A model generated the notes under the pieces. That model did no database searches, was not told where the DNA came from, and saw only the letters and a list, made by a program, of their open reading frames with translations. This document shows, one piece after another, positions 45,601 to 57,903 of a stretch of 64,000 nt of DNA (position 1 is the first letter of the stretch; each line of letters begins with the position of its first letter). The translations under genes were made by a program, and so were the position numbers. This DNA comes from Puccinia triticina (lineage: Eukaryota > Basidiomycota > Pucciniomycetes > Pucciniales > Pucciniaceae). The stretch is taken from NCBI RefSeq assembly GCF_026914185.1, contig NC_070575.1:3986001-4050000 (forward strand), read 5' to 3'.

Positions 45601-45702
45601 AAGCTCGGTCTCTTTCCAGAATCAAGCAATCTCAAGTCTGAGTGAGTCAAGAACAGCCCACCTCAACTGAACACCAATATCAACACAAGTGTCACCTAAC
45701 AA

Positions 45703-46255
45703 AAGGTCTCCCCCCCTCTCCCTTCTCCTTAGAAAACCTAAAAAACTGATTTGTGGGAGTCGGTTGGTGTGCAGCCTCGGCGTTCTCCGTCTATCGCCTT
45801 GCCCATTGCTACGAACTTACCGACCTCCAACACATCGTGATCACCCATCTCTGTTCCCACCTCACTCCCGCATCCGCCTTCCCAATCCTGCTCGCAAGCT
45901 TTGTCTTCCCCGAGCTGCATGCCCAAGTCAAGGTCCGTCCCGCTTCTCCCCTCCCTTGTTCTCCCCCGACCAAAAGCTGATGTGTGTGTGGCGAGCACAG
46001 GCGTATTGTCTGGCCCATTACGTCAGTCTTGCCCCTGCCCTCTTTCTCCCCGTCTCTCTCCCGATGTCTTGTTGTTGACGAGGACGGCGGACGTAGTTTG
46101 AGATCCTTAGTCAGCCCGAGTTCAGTAGGTGTTACTCGGAAGTAGGCGAGGGACTGTGGGAGCACGGCGGCGAAGTGCTGCTCTCATTCACCATGAGCGT
46201 CAGTCTTCCCATCCCCCCTCTTTTTCTCTCTGACGCATTCAGGTGGTTGCTTATA
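45703..46255 (+). pseudogene. BTB gene 3' end, duplicate (part 1)
   Basis: Matches 32641-33204 closely, beginning inside an intron and including the exons for FSVYRLAHCYELTDLQHIVI, AYCLAHY and the start of the last exon. Substitutions (HR to HC, A to V) and loss of the 5' exons show it is not a full gene. The mariner-like element interrupts it at 46255. Confidence 0.8.
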
Positions 46256-46649
46256 CAGCTGATGTGTAAAAGCTTGCTGTTTTCCACGCTTTTTGATTTT
46301 TTTTTTGGACCCAGATTTTTTTTTTCACCCCCAAAAATTTTTCCCCCCGGCGCAAAAGCCCTGGTCAACCCCGACTCAGCCGGGCCTTCTCAGCTCACCA
46401 ACAATCCCGGCCGCAAATCATCAATCCCGCCGGCGCCAACGATTGATCCCGCTCATTCTCGGCCATTGGAGCCATCCAGCAAACAAAATTTTAGATTGGC
46501 TGGTGAGTGTATCTTTCAATTTAATTCAACATTCAGAAGAGCTTGCTAAATCTCATCTACGTGTACTGAATTTCTTGTGATTTGGAGAAATGGCTTATTA
46601 CAAGTATTCTTAGATGAATAGAGGGTCTCGCTTGAGGTAGCAATCCAAA

Positions 46650-47100
46650 TCAGAGGCTGGGCTTGGGTCGGCCAGAGAACACCGAGGGTGCCGCGCGAGA
46701 GGAGCACCCATTGGTACAATGTCATCCCCGCTATTGCCTCTGATCATCAATGGCTTGGTTACACACATGGTCCAGGAAGAAACAATGAATCAGACATCGT
46801 TTGAATTTTTCGTGGAACAAATTTGGGTCAGCCAAGCAACATAATTTCCTGCTTGGCTTCGTTGCTGATGAAAGTTTTTTGAGCAGGTCCCATCAATGAA
46901 CACCTTTCCAGGACCTCGTAGTGTGCTTGTCATGGACAACGCGCAAATTCACCACCACGGTTGCATTGAATAAATAGTTGAGGCATGCGGCTGTATTTTG
47001 CAGAATTTCCCGGTTTATAAGTTGACTTTGCGACGCAACACGGATCTACTTACCAGTGGCAAAGAGGACTAAAGTTCATTGGGGCATTTGTTAGTTTGTT
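46650..47100 (+). pseudogene. DDE_3 transposase fragment
   Basis: 46896 onward reads MNTFPGPRSVLVMDNAQIHH, the second catalytic Asp block of DDE_3 (Tc1/mariner/IS630-type) transposases. Upstream, in shifting frames, lie scraps such as IASDHQWLGYTHGP. Stops throughout mean it is inactive. Confidence 0.7.
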
Positions 47101-48860
47101 TTTACAGCCGACCTGACTCGTAAACCATTATCGACGCGGGTTATTTTGTCCATTAAGTTGTATCGTAGAGATATTAAAAGTGAACTCAATTGATCTCCTA
47201 CTAAGTACAACCATTAACAAAAAAAGTCTTTGTGATACTCTCTAATTCAACTTGTGAGATTCTTATAGACAAGACAACATGGCAATTCATCAATGTGGCT
47301 TTCCATTGATCAACACAACTTTTTTGACTCAAATGGCCCCACACTTGGCTGCCAGAAGATGCACATGGATTTATCATCTGGATGAAGTCTCAGCGAAACA
47401 GCTGGCCAAAGCCAACTATGAACAGCATCTTCACAAGTTGTCATTTGGAACTTAACCCTCACTTGCAATGGTCTCCAAAGAAAAGGGTGTGAAATTTTTC
47501 ATTTCTAGCAGGAAAAAAAGGTATTGTGCACTTTTATTGTGGAGATAGATTCACTCCTGTCGTCATCGGCTTCCAATGCATTCCTTTGCTCCCCGCCCTC
47601 TGCATAAGGTCAAGGGGTAGAGGTAGACAAATTGGTGTTGCTCGGTGTTGCGATTGCGTCCGAAGGCGGAGAAGAGGGTTTGCTCATTGGGCTACCACAC
47701 TTAGGCGTAATCGACATGGGCTCCCAAGAATGGCCAAAGCCACATCCCGGAGATTGAACTCTAGCCATGGGTAGCGGATGTAGATCTGAAGAGCAAAGAT
47801 TCAGATGCTGTGTTACTGAGTTATCCGGCCTCAAATACGTATGATCAGAAGATGGTCCACATGAATCATCAACCTGGAATGCCCAACGTATCAGTTACAG
47901 TCAGCAAGACAGCCAATGTTTGATGCTCAAGGCTTTTCTGATAGCTAGAGGAAAACCTTGACGCAGTAAAAAGAACTGACATAAACGTCATGACGAGGTG
48001 AATGGCAGTTGATAGGAGAGTTGTAAGCCGTCTTCGAGATGTGGAGTGAAGGGTTAAGTGCACAAATGGCTTCTAATAAGAGGTGCAATTCGGCGGTCTG
48101 GAAATTCTGAAAGGTGAAATAATGGCAAACAAGAATGGGTAAATCTTTCGAAGCCTGAAGAATGACAAGAGATTTGAAATATACCAAAAGCTCGGTTTCA
48201 GGACTTGATGCCTGTTTCGTCGGCCACATAGACTGGACTGAGGGGTGAAGTGACTGAAACCGTGTGGATGACAATGCAAGTGGGGAAAACAAGCTCTACA
48301 GCTTGTTTCCCAGCTAATAGCCGGTCTCTAGGGCGGGCAAGTGTCACAGATTGTGACCTACTGTGTCAGGTCACAACAAGGGGTTCGCCCGGGCTTGTTG
48401 TTTGAGTGGAATCATGATACTCGGAAAGCCATCAACAGACATGCTAGCGTCAGGCTGTTTTGAATACAATCGTGGGCGAGGTCGATGGGGCCCAGCTGGG
48501 AGATGTGGATGATGATATATCCGCCGTCCAGCGAATAGAGGATGATAAGAGCGTCTGAGGCCGTGAGGAGAGGGGCGAGGAGCCTGAAGGTATGTATAGT
48601 TCCAATCTGCTTGCCAGAGGATGTCTGCAGATTGAAAACTGATCCGTGGAGCGTTTGTGTCTGGAGACTCGGGTAACAACGCACTTCAAGAAATCACAAA
48701 GAAGACGGGGAATACCATTGGTACAATTGAATTTGGTTCAGTGCTCTTACACTAGCTTATTTCCGATCAATCTCTCATTTGCTTACATTCTCTGGGGACG
48801 GAGTTTTTGGACTTTTGGGGCCAAACAACCACTTGTGAATTTTTTCTAATGATCCGCTTT
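47101..48860. other. Interior of the mariner-like element, unexplained frames
   Basis: A plus ORF of 59 codons (47280-47459, MAIHQCGFPLINTTFLTQMA) is unassigned. On the minus strand 48690-47880 shows split frames such as SVFNLQTSSGKQIGTIHTFR and ASDALIILYSLDGGYIIIHI that look like pieces of a spliced protein, perhaps of beta-propeller type. This may be captured host sequence or another nested element. Confidence 0.3.
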
Positions 48861-49007
48861 GCTCGATGAGACTGGAATAGTCTGAATAAGAAAAAAAAAA
48901 CCCATGATTAGTAAATGGAACAGATCAAAGATAATAAGAGAAAAGAATGAAATTACATACCATTTTCCATGGTGGTAGCCTGTAGGCAACCCAAAATTTT
49001 TGTTTGG

Positions 49008-49112
49008 CGGGATTGATGGTTTGCGGCCGGGATTGTTGGTGAGCTGAGAAGGCCCGACTGAGTCGGGGTTGACCAGGGCTTTCGCGCCGGGGGGAAAAAT
49101 TTTCGGGGGTGA
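49008..49112. repeat. Right copy of the mariner-like inner terminal repeat
   Basis: Reverse complement of 46328-46432 (shared words CTGGTCAACCCCGACT, CCAACAATCCCGGCCGC) with few changes. It shows that the terminal repeat was continuous before the foldback inserted. Confidence 0.75.
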
Positions 49113-49119
49113 ATATAAA

Positions 49120-50737
49120 GGGTCTTGGAAAAACGACTCCCAACTTTTGGGAAAACGACTCCCATACGTTGGCGCGACCATTTTTCGACCAGCGCTCGAC
49201 GTCGACCTAGACCCTTTTTTTGGGTACGGGCTTTTTGGGAGTCATCAACCCAAAATAAATTTTTTTTGGGAGTCGTTGCGCTAATTTTTTGTATTATTTT
49301 TTATTATTTTTAATATGTATAACTTTTTTGTTCCACGTACTAGAGACATAAAAAATTGAGAGCACAGAGATTCATGCATAACTTGTACCCCCTGAATTTC
49401 TGAGCAATAGTGTGTCATCAGAACATGAGATATAAAGGGTGCGCGTAGGGCTTAGTAGGAAAATGACCGCCAACCACATAACTTTTTTGTTACACACCCA
49501 AACAGTCCAAAAATTTCAGGAAACTTTCCATGATACATATAGTCTGTGCTATCAAATTATTAGCAATAGTGTGCCATTGTAGAATGATGTATAAGGGGTG
49601 CGCGGAGGGCTTAGTAGGAAAATGACCGCCAACCATATACCTTTTTTGTTACACACCCAAACAGTCCAAAAATTTCATGAAACTTTCCATGATGCATATA
49701 TTTTTTGCTATAAAATTATTAGCAATAGTGTGCCATTGTAGAATGACGTACAAGGGGTGCGCGGAGGGCTTACTAGGAAAATGACCGCCAACCATATAAC
49801 TCTTTTGTTACACACCCAAACAGTCCAAGAATTTCAGGAAATCTTTCATTTAGCATATCATTTGTGATATGATATTCATAGCAACTCAATGTGATAAAAA
49901 TAGGAGATATGGGGTGTGCACAGCGGGCTTTATCCGCGCACACCTTATATATCCTATTTTTATTACACCCCATGGCTAAGAATTTCATAGCAAGCCTGAT
50001 ATGCTACATTGAAAGTTTCCTGAAATTTTTAGACTGTTTGGGTATGTAACAAAAAAGATATAAGGTTGGAGGTCATTTTCCTACTAAGACCTCCGCGCAC
50101 CCCTTATACGTCATTCTACAATGGCACACTATTGCTAATAATTTGATAGCACAAAATATATGAATCATGGAAAGTTTAATGAAATTTTTGGACTGTTTGG
50201 GTGTGTAACAAAAAAGTTATATGGTTGGCGGTCATTTCCCTAGTAAGCCCTCCGCGCACCCCTTATACGTCATTCTAAAATGGCACACTATTGCTAATAA
50301 TTTGATAGCACAGACTATATGTATCATGGAAAGTTTCCTGAAATTTTTGGACTGTTTGGGTGTGTAACAAAAAAGTTATGTGGTTGGTGGTCATTTTCCT
50401 ACTAAGCCCTACGCGCACCCTTTATATCTCATGTTCTGATGACACACTATTGCTAAGAAATTCAGGGGGTACAAGTTATGCATGAATCTCTGTGCTCTCA
50501 ATTTTTTATGTCTCTAGTACGTGGAACAAAAAAGTTATACATATTAAAAATAATAAAAAATAATACAAAAAATTAGCGCGACGACTCCCAAAAAAAAATT
50601 ATTTTGGGTTGACGACTCCCAAAAAGCCCGTACCCAAAAAAAGGGTCTAGGTCGACGTCGAGCGCTGGTCGAAAAATGGTCGCGCCGACGTATGGGAGTC
50701 GTTTTCCCAAAAGTTGGGAGTCGTTTTTCCAAGACCC
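49120..50737. mobile_element. Foldback element, 1.6-kb near-perfect palindrome
   Basis: The ends GGGTCTTGGAAAAACGACTC and reverse complement continue inverted for nearly 800 bp per arm, meeting near 49930. Each arm has about three tandem 155-bp units containing GGCTTAGTAGGAAAATGACC. There is no coding frame. It sits in the poly-T of the mariner-like right terminal repeat; the TSD is obscured by A-runs. Confidence 0.8.
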
Positions 50738-50808
50738 AAAAAAAAATCTGGGTCGGAAAAAAAAATCAAAAAGCGTGGAAAACAGCAAGCTTTTACACAT
50801 CAGCTGTA

Positions 50809-50919
50809 TCTGCTGTGTGGACACACACGGGCGGTGTTAGTTGATGCCTGGGCCGGCCGTGCGACTATGACCTCTTCCTTATTTATTCTCCGTTGATCCG
50901 CGGGGACGCCCTCTGGGAT
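50809..50919 (+). pseudogene. BTB gene 3' end, duplicate (part 2)
   Basis: Continues copy 3 after the mariner-like element: TCTGCTGTGTGGACACACAC as at 33206, up to GCCCTCTGGGAT, where similarity to copy 1 ends (33305). Confidence 0.75.
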
Positions 50920-51466
50920 AGCTCACCTGTGGTCAACTGTATGTACTATAGTCTACCATACCTCTGCAGACCCGCGCATACTACATAGACCGTACCACTA
51001 CCACTGAAATAAAAACCCTGAGGGACCCAGGAGCACTACAGACCCTGGGAGCCTCAGATGAGATAAAAATTTGACCAGCGTTATCCTCCCCTCATCCATG
51101 TACAACGGGTGTCCTACCTCATTACGGTGACCGTGTCCCGGGCTGGCCGCAGCTGAATCACCTCCAGCCATAATGCATCACATCCGGCCATAGCTACATC
51201 ACACTTGGTCCGACAACGCTAAACCGGCGCATGTGTATGCTCATCACACCCAGTTGTTGTCATACTGAACAGCTTGTCAAGACCAAACTCATCACACAGG
51301 ATGCACACCCCTGGTGTGTGTGCTTCCCTCTACAACTTGATCTCAGTGCTCATTTGCTGGGTGCTCCTCCGTTCACACCTAAATTTACATTTTTTTTGTT
51401 TTTATTGTTATTTTTCTTGTCTTTTGTAATTGTAAAGGAGATAACAAACAAAGCAGATGGCAAAAT

Positions 51467-54400
51467 TTATATGTCCTCCCAGCCCTCCTCACCATTTTCC
51501 GGAACAGCACCATTACCCCTTTCTTCTACATTAGGATCTTGTGATGTACTGTTTCCCCCTTCACCATCATCGACATGCACTCCCAGCACAGCATCCTCCT
51601 CCAGAATCTCCACAACGCCCGTAGCTTGATGTGTGGCGCGACGACTCGTATGAATATGTTGATCCACCACAATCTGGTCAAGTAAAGCCACCCATCGATT
51701 GAGTAGATCGCCACCGTCGCCGTTTTCCATTTTCTCGCACTGATTCCACAGCCAGGCTATGTCTAGGGACCAATCCTGAATGAGCAGACCGTGATCGTAT
51801 AGAAGAGATTGCAATTCGCGGTTGATTAGCCTGAGCTTTTCTTCTCGGGAACAATTTCCAAGGTCCAAGCCATCTATGTGATCCAGCTCAACATCCGACT
51901 CCCCTTCCTGTAATTGATTTGCACCTGGCAATAAATAATTGCACAATAAATTCAGCACCGGACTCATGATGGAGATTATTATCAGGATGCAGGTAGTCAA
52001 CTCACGTGTTCGGATGTATGTGATATAATTTCTCAGGTGGTCATACAACGCTAAGGCCCAGGCCATTGCTCGAAAAAGCTCTTGAGCAATCAGTTCAAAC
52101 TCCTCTCGGATCCGATCAAGAAGTAAAACACCGTGTATCCCGCTTTGCACGTCACTGTCAATGGCCCAGGGAGCGTCTGAACGATAGTATAACCCATCAT
52201 TCCAAAACCTGTCATCCAGTGGCATTTTCGAAAAAGCCTCATAAGTCAAGGGATAACTGGATTGATCGGCAACACGCTGTTGGGGATATTTGGTGATGTA
52301 TTTCTCAAATGTTGTGTTGAAAGTTGCAATCAACTTGTTTACCGCAGCTCGCCGTCCTTGGATTGCTTTCAAAATCTTCTGTTGTAGTTTTGTTCCTAGA
52401 TGCCGTCCCATAGTCCGCGACTCAACAATAGGCTGTCTTTCAGCACGTAACTCCACAGCTTCGGCAAAAAGGTTGGCCTTTGCGCTCCACAAAAGCAGGA
52501 GTAATTTTTTCTCTTCACCTGCGAAGTAGGGGGTTTAGTACAATATAACACAGTGTCAGAAATGTTCGGAACATACTCTCTGGTGCAGGATGGCCCCCCT
52601 CCGTTAAATCAATCCACTCCTGCTCTAGTTTTTCCGCCTCGCTCCGAATCTTATCAAAGAGCTCGTTGACTTCCTCTGCATTTGTCAAGTATTGGTATGA
52701 CTCACTAAGACGCTTTCTAGAAAGGTATAGGAGTCATTACCATCAACAATATACCCACTAGAACAGTGACAATACATTACCTCATTGCCTCGATTGCAGC
52801 TTCTCTTTTACAAAGTGATACTAGTTTCTCATTACGATCTTCATGATCTGCAGTCGATTCATTTTTGAATTTCCTTTGATGCTCCCATTGTTTCCTGAAG
52901 AATCGACGAGTGTAACACCTTCTAGACGAAGAATGTGGGTTTGGCTTTCCTAGGAGCTCGGACAAATCCTTCTGAACCAGACGACGGCGCTTAAGAGCAT
53001 TGTTGAACTTCCGTTTGAGCCAACAAGCTATCAAAAGAAACTCAGAAGTTAGCAATCAGCTTGATCCAACACACAAAGAACATACATACGCAGGCAATTA
53101 ATTGATCGGAAGTTATGGTGCTTCAACAGGTGCGCAAGTGAACCAAGTCGATGGTTCCGAGTAGAATATCGTAAAGGGCCTATTAGTCGGGACAGGAATG
53201 ACCACATGCGCTCAAGCCCCTCTCCATCCGACATTCCCCAACCAGTGTTTAGGCGAGGATTGTAATCAACCTGGCATGACCACTCATGTGCATAGGAGTG
53301 GAAAATGGATGTTGCGAACTGGATACGTTGCCGGTGCTCTTTCATGAGATCACGCTGGGGAGATTATCAATTCAGAGCCGATTTTGGTACATTGCAAATC
53401 ATTGAAATAAGTTAGTAAACTCACAATACGCATGAATTTGTCAAGTGAGCACCCAATATCGTAGAGGATGCCTACCGGTCGATCTGGCTCAATATCATTG
53501 AGAACCCTATCGATTAGTGCAAGAGGGAAACATCTCTGCTCCCCTGATTTGCTTATGTTTGCCATGTAGATGGCATTATCGTGGCGACAGCAGCAGCCCA
53601 TGAGGCCTGTGTCATCACAGCCTTTCCAAGTCGATTGGTTTCGCTTGTCGTCAGCAGCTTTATGGGATTCTGTACAGCGATCCTTCTGGGAAAAAGGGAG
53701 CAACTTCAGACGGCTGGAACAAGCAATAACATCAAATACGCTACCAACCTTCTCATCTGGCTTTTTTTGGCATTCGAGTTCCCTGATTTTGGCCGTCATG
53801 TCTTGGATGTTGGATGGTGGCAGGAAAATGCTTGGAGTTTGTATTCGATCATAGTCACGGCTCGCCTTTGAATGGTGCCGGTGTTGGAAATTCCCATCGA
53901 GGCAGATGATCAGTCGATTCTTGGTTGAAGAAGGGTATACTTTATGGTTGGTGGGCTCGGGTCCAAAGCAGGCTGGACAGCTTTGGCAAGCTAAGATTTG
54001 CTGGGGTGTGAGACGGAGTACTGAAAACATCAAACGGACTGTCCTATCTTCGAGCTCCCGATAAATGTCCACGGCAGCCGAGAAAGGTTTCCGTAGTTCA
54101 CGAGCCTGCCCAAATTGTTTGATGAGTCCGCCGGAAGTGTAGCACAAGATTGTAAGTGACATACATTGTTGCTGTTTCGGACTTTCAGCCGCTGCGATCT
54201 TGGTTCCAAGTATTCCCTGAGGGCATTCATGAACGGAAGTGCACCAACATTGCAATGGTTCCATAATGAATTGTGTAAAATTAACAGCGGCAGAGAAAAG
54301 GCAGTAACTGGTCGGATAGGCGATCCAGGAAGATAACCGCTTTGGAGCAGGCGGATGGCATCACTAGTGCACGAACAAAAAGCAAAGTCCTCACGGCGTT

Positions 54401-54958
54401 GTCCTGAGGAAGGCATTGTTTCAGTGAATTGGTTCAACATATTGGTTCAACATTGAGAGGCAAAAATTTAACCAACTCACCATAAACATCAATTAGATCA
54501 ATGGTTCTCCGCTGGGGCACGCATTCACATGAGTTAAATGTGTCGTATGATTCAGGTGTGGTCCAGTTTTTTGTCCGCATTTTCTGAGTCATGTAAGTCG
54601 CGTGCAAGCTGTCGAGAAGTGAGTCCCAATTAACTTGCAAGGCCTCCTGTCGTAGCCTCTCGAGGTTCGATTGGATTGCCTTGTCGATCTCGTCCGGCTC
54701 TTCGGGCCGCAAAAGATTCACCCAGTCACCCTCCTCTTTCTCGTCGGCTGAAGATTGTTGTTCATGGTTCTCAAAACTTTCTGCGTCACCCGGTCTATCG
54801 TAAAAGTTCGCTGTTGGGTCTTCTTGTGCCTGGCGAACTGCAGCTTCGTGGCCACGCAATCGTTGAAGAGCTCCAATATCTCGGTGATGGTTGGCCAGGC
54901 GGCGAAGAGCATCACCTCTCCTGACTGGGACGCGCAGTGTCATTCGTCGCTTGGTCAT
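51467..54958 (-). CDS. KDZ transposase with CxC1 cysteine cluster
   Basis: Inferred exons: 54958-54481, 54403-54165, 54105-53749, 53685-53425, 53354-53090, 53027-52781, 52716-52577, 52518-52006 and 51924-51467, together 985 codons with no stop. The N-terminus is charged. Residues about 140-270 form the CxC1 cluster (CECVPQRRTIDLIDVYG, FCSCTSDAIRLLQSGYLP, ACQSCPACFGP). The KDZ core follows: IICLDGNFQHRHH (first Asp), GLMGCCCRHDNAIYMANI, VGILYDIGCSLDKFMR (second Asp) and MSDGEGLERMWSFLS (Glu). It probably cuts and joins the element ends. Two introns (53686-53748, 51925-52005) are multiples of three and could be retained. Confidence 0.85.
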
Positions 54959-55758
54959 TTTTTTTTTGAATGGTGCTTAACAATTTAAGTGGCAAAAGGA
55001 AATAAGGAGAAAAACAACAGCACTCAGATGAACCAGTAGGTACAGAACATGAAATATTTAGAGTAGACTAACAAGAATGAGATTAGGAGTAATAAAAAGA
55101 CCCAAAGGGTATTTGATCCGATTCGATAGACTTGGTGACTACCTGCTGGTCAAAAATAGGAATACAATGTGGTTAATTGGAGGTTCAAGCTACAGCGCGC
55201 AAAACGGTAGCATAGCATGATGGCTGGAACTTTACCCGGCAGCCAGTTGAACACAGACCGAAGATGATATGTTGGTAGCAATTGAGTCTGTCCAAAAGTT
55301 GTTGATATCGGCGGCAAGCGAGGCAAAAAACCAAGATCAGAGAGCGGACGCAATCGACTGTCTCCAGTTGTAGATATCAGTGAAGAGTGATCGTTAATAG
55401 CGATTGAGTAGCCGAAAGAGGATTTTGGCGAGGCGTAAACCGGATAACGAGTGATCTTGAACGGTGGGAGAAGTAGACTGCTGCTTGCTAGATGGAAATA
55501 TCGCAGAGAAGAAGATAACCTCGTCTTCGTTAGATTTATCTGGGTTGGAAAACAGATGAGTGAGTCGGCAAGCGGGTTTAACGTCGGCAACGAGGCATCG
55601 AAAACTTGATGAGTGATCGGCAAAGGGTTTGGTAAATGTCGACTATGCGGTCGGGGACGAAGAGTGAATGGTGGACAAAACTGAAAATCGAAAAAACCAC
55701 CCAAAGTATTTTGTCAACAATTGACGCTTCTGCACTCACCCATTCACCTGTTAAGAAT
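54959..55758. other. KDZ transposase upstream region
   Basis: An open minus frame at 55150-55704 has Ser/Pro/Leu-rich composition without motifs and is treated as chance or 5' leader. The region probably contains the transposase promoter. Confidence 0.4.
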
Positions 55759-56740
55759 GACCACTAGCTAGTTTAGGCTATAGTTCAGATAATCAGATGA
55801 TTCCAAAGCTGGGAATACTTTTCTTATTTGTTATAAAAATGATTCCCAGCTTTCGAATCATCTAATTATCTCTACCATAGCCCCAACGAGCTGGTGTTCA
55901 GTGTTAAAGTACTTTTTGAAAAACATGTGATTATTCAAGGACCACTAGCCATGTAGGGCTACAGTAGAGATAATAAGATAATTCCAAAGCTGGGAATACT
56001 TTTCTAATTTGTTATAAAAGTGATTGCCAGCTTTTGAATCATCTAATTATCTCTACCATAGCCCCAACTAGCTGGTGTTCAGTGTTAAAGTGTATACTTT
56101 TTGAAAAACATGTGATTTTTCAAGGACCACTGGCCATGTAGGGCTACAGTAGAGATAATAAGATGATTCCAAAGCTGGGTATACTTTTCTAATTTGCTAA
56201 AAAAGTGATTCACACCTTTTGAATCATCTAATTATCTCTACCATAGCCCCAACTAGCTGGTGTTCAGTGTTAAAGTGTATACTTTTTGAAAAACATGTAA
56301 TTTTCCAAGGACCACTGGCCACGTAGGGCTACAGTAGAGATAATCAGATGATTCCAAATCTGGGAGAAATTTTATTATTTTTATAAAAATGATTCCAAGC
56401 TTTTGAATCATCTAATTATCTCTACCATAGCCCCAACTAGCTGGTGTTCAGTGTTGAAATGCATACTTCTGGAAAAACATGTGATTCATCAAGTACCACT
56501 AGCTGGTTGGGGCTACAGAAGGGATAATTAGATGATTTAAAAGCTGGGATTTGTTTTTTTCATAACTTCTGTAAAAAATATTTCCAGCTTTGGGATCTTC
56601 TAATTATCTCTACTGTAGCCCTACAGGGCTAGTGGTCCTTGAAAAATCACTTTTTTTTTTCCGAAAAATATACACTTTAACACTGAAAACCAGCTAGTTG
56701 GGGCTATGGTAGAGATAATTAGATGATCCAAAATCTGGGA
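55759..56740. repeat. Palindromic satellite, five ~180-bp units
   Basis: Units begin near 55759, 55938, 56122, 56308 and 56492. Each starts with a GGACCACTAGCC-like word, runs to AGATGATTCCAAAGCTGGGA, and returns inverted (AATCATCTAATTATCTCTAC). So every unit is a long hairpin. After 56620 the last half-unit is in reverse orientation. Confidence 0.85.
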
Positions 56741-57423
56741 ATGATTTTTATAACAAATAAGACAATTGTTAGCTTTGGGATTACACCTCCTTGTACATAT
56801 AACAATCCAACCTTCCACTCCTCCCACTCTGACTTGGACCCAAAGTATATCATACCTTTTCAAGCAATGAGAATTCTGGAAATTTGACTTGAGAATAAAA
56901 TCATAAACACATCAAAGTAAAAACTCCCAGCTGATCAGCTTTGGAAAATAAATAAAAATCCTCCTACAGTCTCTACACATTTTTTTCTACTGGCGCCCAA
57001 TAGACCAACATAAAGCTCAATAACCTCTGACCTTTGAAGCAATTGGAAGTCTTCAAATTTTATTTCAGGTTAATAAATATGGCTCAGAACCCTTCAAATT
57101 GCCCAGTGGTCATCAGGGCGGGTACCTGCTGTGTACTGGTGGTACACCTGCTGTTAAAACCCACAAGTTAACACTGCCAATCTGACCTGCAAGTTGAATG
57201 TCAGATTCTCAGCTTGGTTGGCCACATGTGACATCAAAGTTGTGGATGCACGTTATGGCCCCCAAAAAAAGTCTGCTGGCAAGTGGAGGCCGTTGTGATC
57301 GTAATGGAGTGAGGTGCTATGTAATGAGACGGAAGAAAGCTGGCCGGGCCTGCTGGGATGTGGACGGGCCAGCCATCCAATGGCCAGCCCGAGGCCCTCG
57401 ACCCCCCGAAGCCGTGGGTCTGG
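56741..57423. other. KDZ intergenic region
   Basis: AT-rich to about 57190, then GC-rich. No gene is recognised. Confidence 0.4.
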
Positions 57424-57584
57424 CGCGCCGCAGCTGTACTGTCCGATTGCACGTAATCGGACAGTACAACTGCGGCGCGTATCACACACCTTCGAGAGAG
57501 CGTATATAGCACCGCTGTCGTGAGCCAGTGCGCTGCGGCCGTACTGTCGGATTGCACGTAATCCGACAACACAACTGCGGCGCG
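57424..57584. repeat. Twin perfect-type hairpins upstream of the partner gene
   Basis: 57424-57479 reads GCGCCGCAGCTGTACTGTCC, GATT, GCACGT and back inverted (AATCGGACAGTACAACTGCG). 57531-57584 repeats the plan with compensating changes (CGGATT..AATCCG). The arms are about 24 bp and the loops about 6 bp. Confidence 0.8.
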
Positions 57585-57903
57585 TATCAGACCTGGTGTG
57601 CCAGGGGGCTTAAAGCCGCCTGGTGGGTCTTGTGGCGGCACCTCCGGAGAACTTCTTTGGCTTCGGTAACCTTGAACGCGTTCATGCGGCTGCAATCACG
57701 GGTCGTCCATCATCCCAATCCAGACAAGAGATTTCCACTCTTCTCCTCAAAGTGAGTTCCTTTTTTTTTATCTCATAACTCTACTTGGCTCGGACTGACT
57801 CATTGTTTGGCCAGTAAACCAGCCTGTTGCTTAAAGGAAGACCGGTCACCGATTCATCCGTTGCAGCCCTTTGATTCGTCTCCTCCTGGATCTCCGCCTG
57901 AAA

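Larger units (their letters stand above)
46256..50806. mobile_element. Tc1/mariner-like (DDE_3) element, 4.55 kb
   Basis: The ends CAGCTGATGTGTAAAAGCTT are perfect inverted repeats extending about 60 bp, and then on to about 175 bp on the left (46256-46432) once a foldback insertion in the right arm is removed. The TSD is TA (46254-46255 and 50807-50808), and the empty site exists in copy 1 at about 33204. It carries a decayed DDE_3 transposase, which agrees with the TA duplication. Confidence 0.8.

Noticed and set aside
55150..55704. 184-codon minus-strand frame upstream of the KDZ transposase
   Set aside because: It has low-complexity Ser/Leu/Pro composition and no motif; it may be leader sequence. 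Support is too weak.
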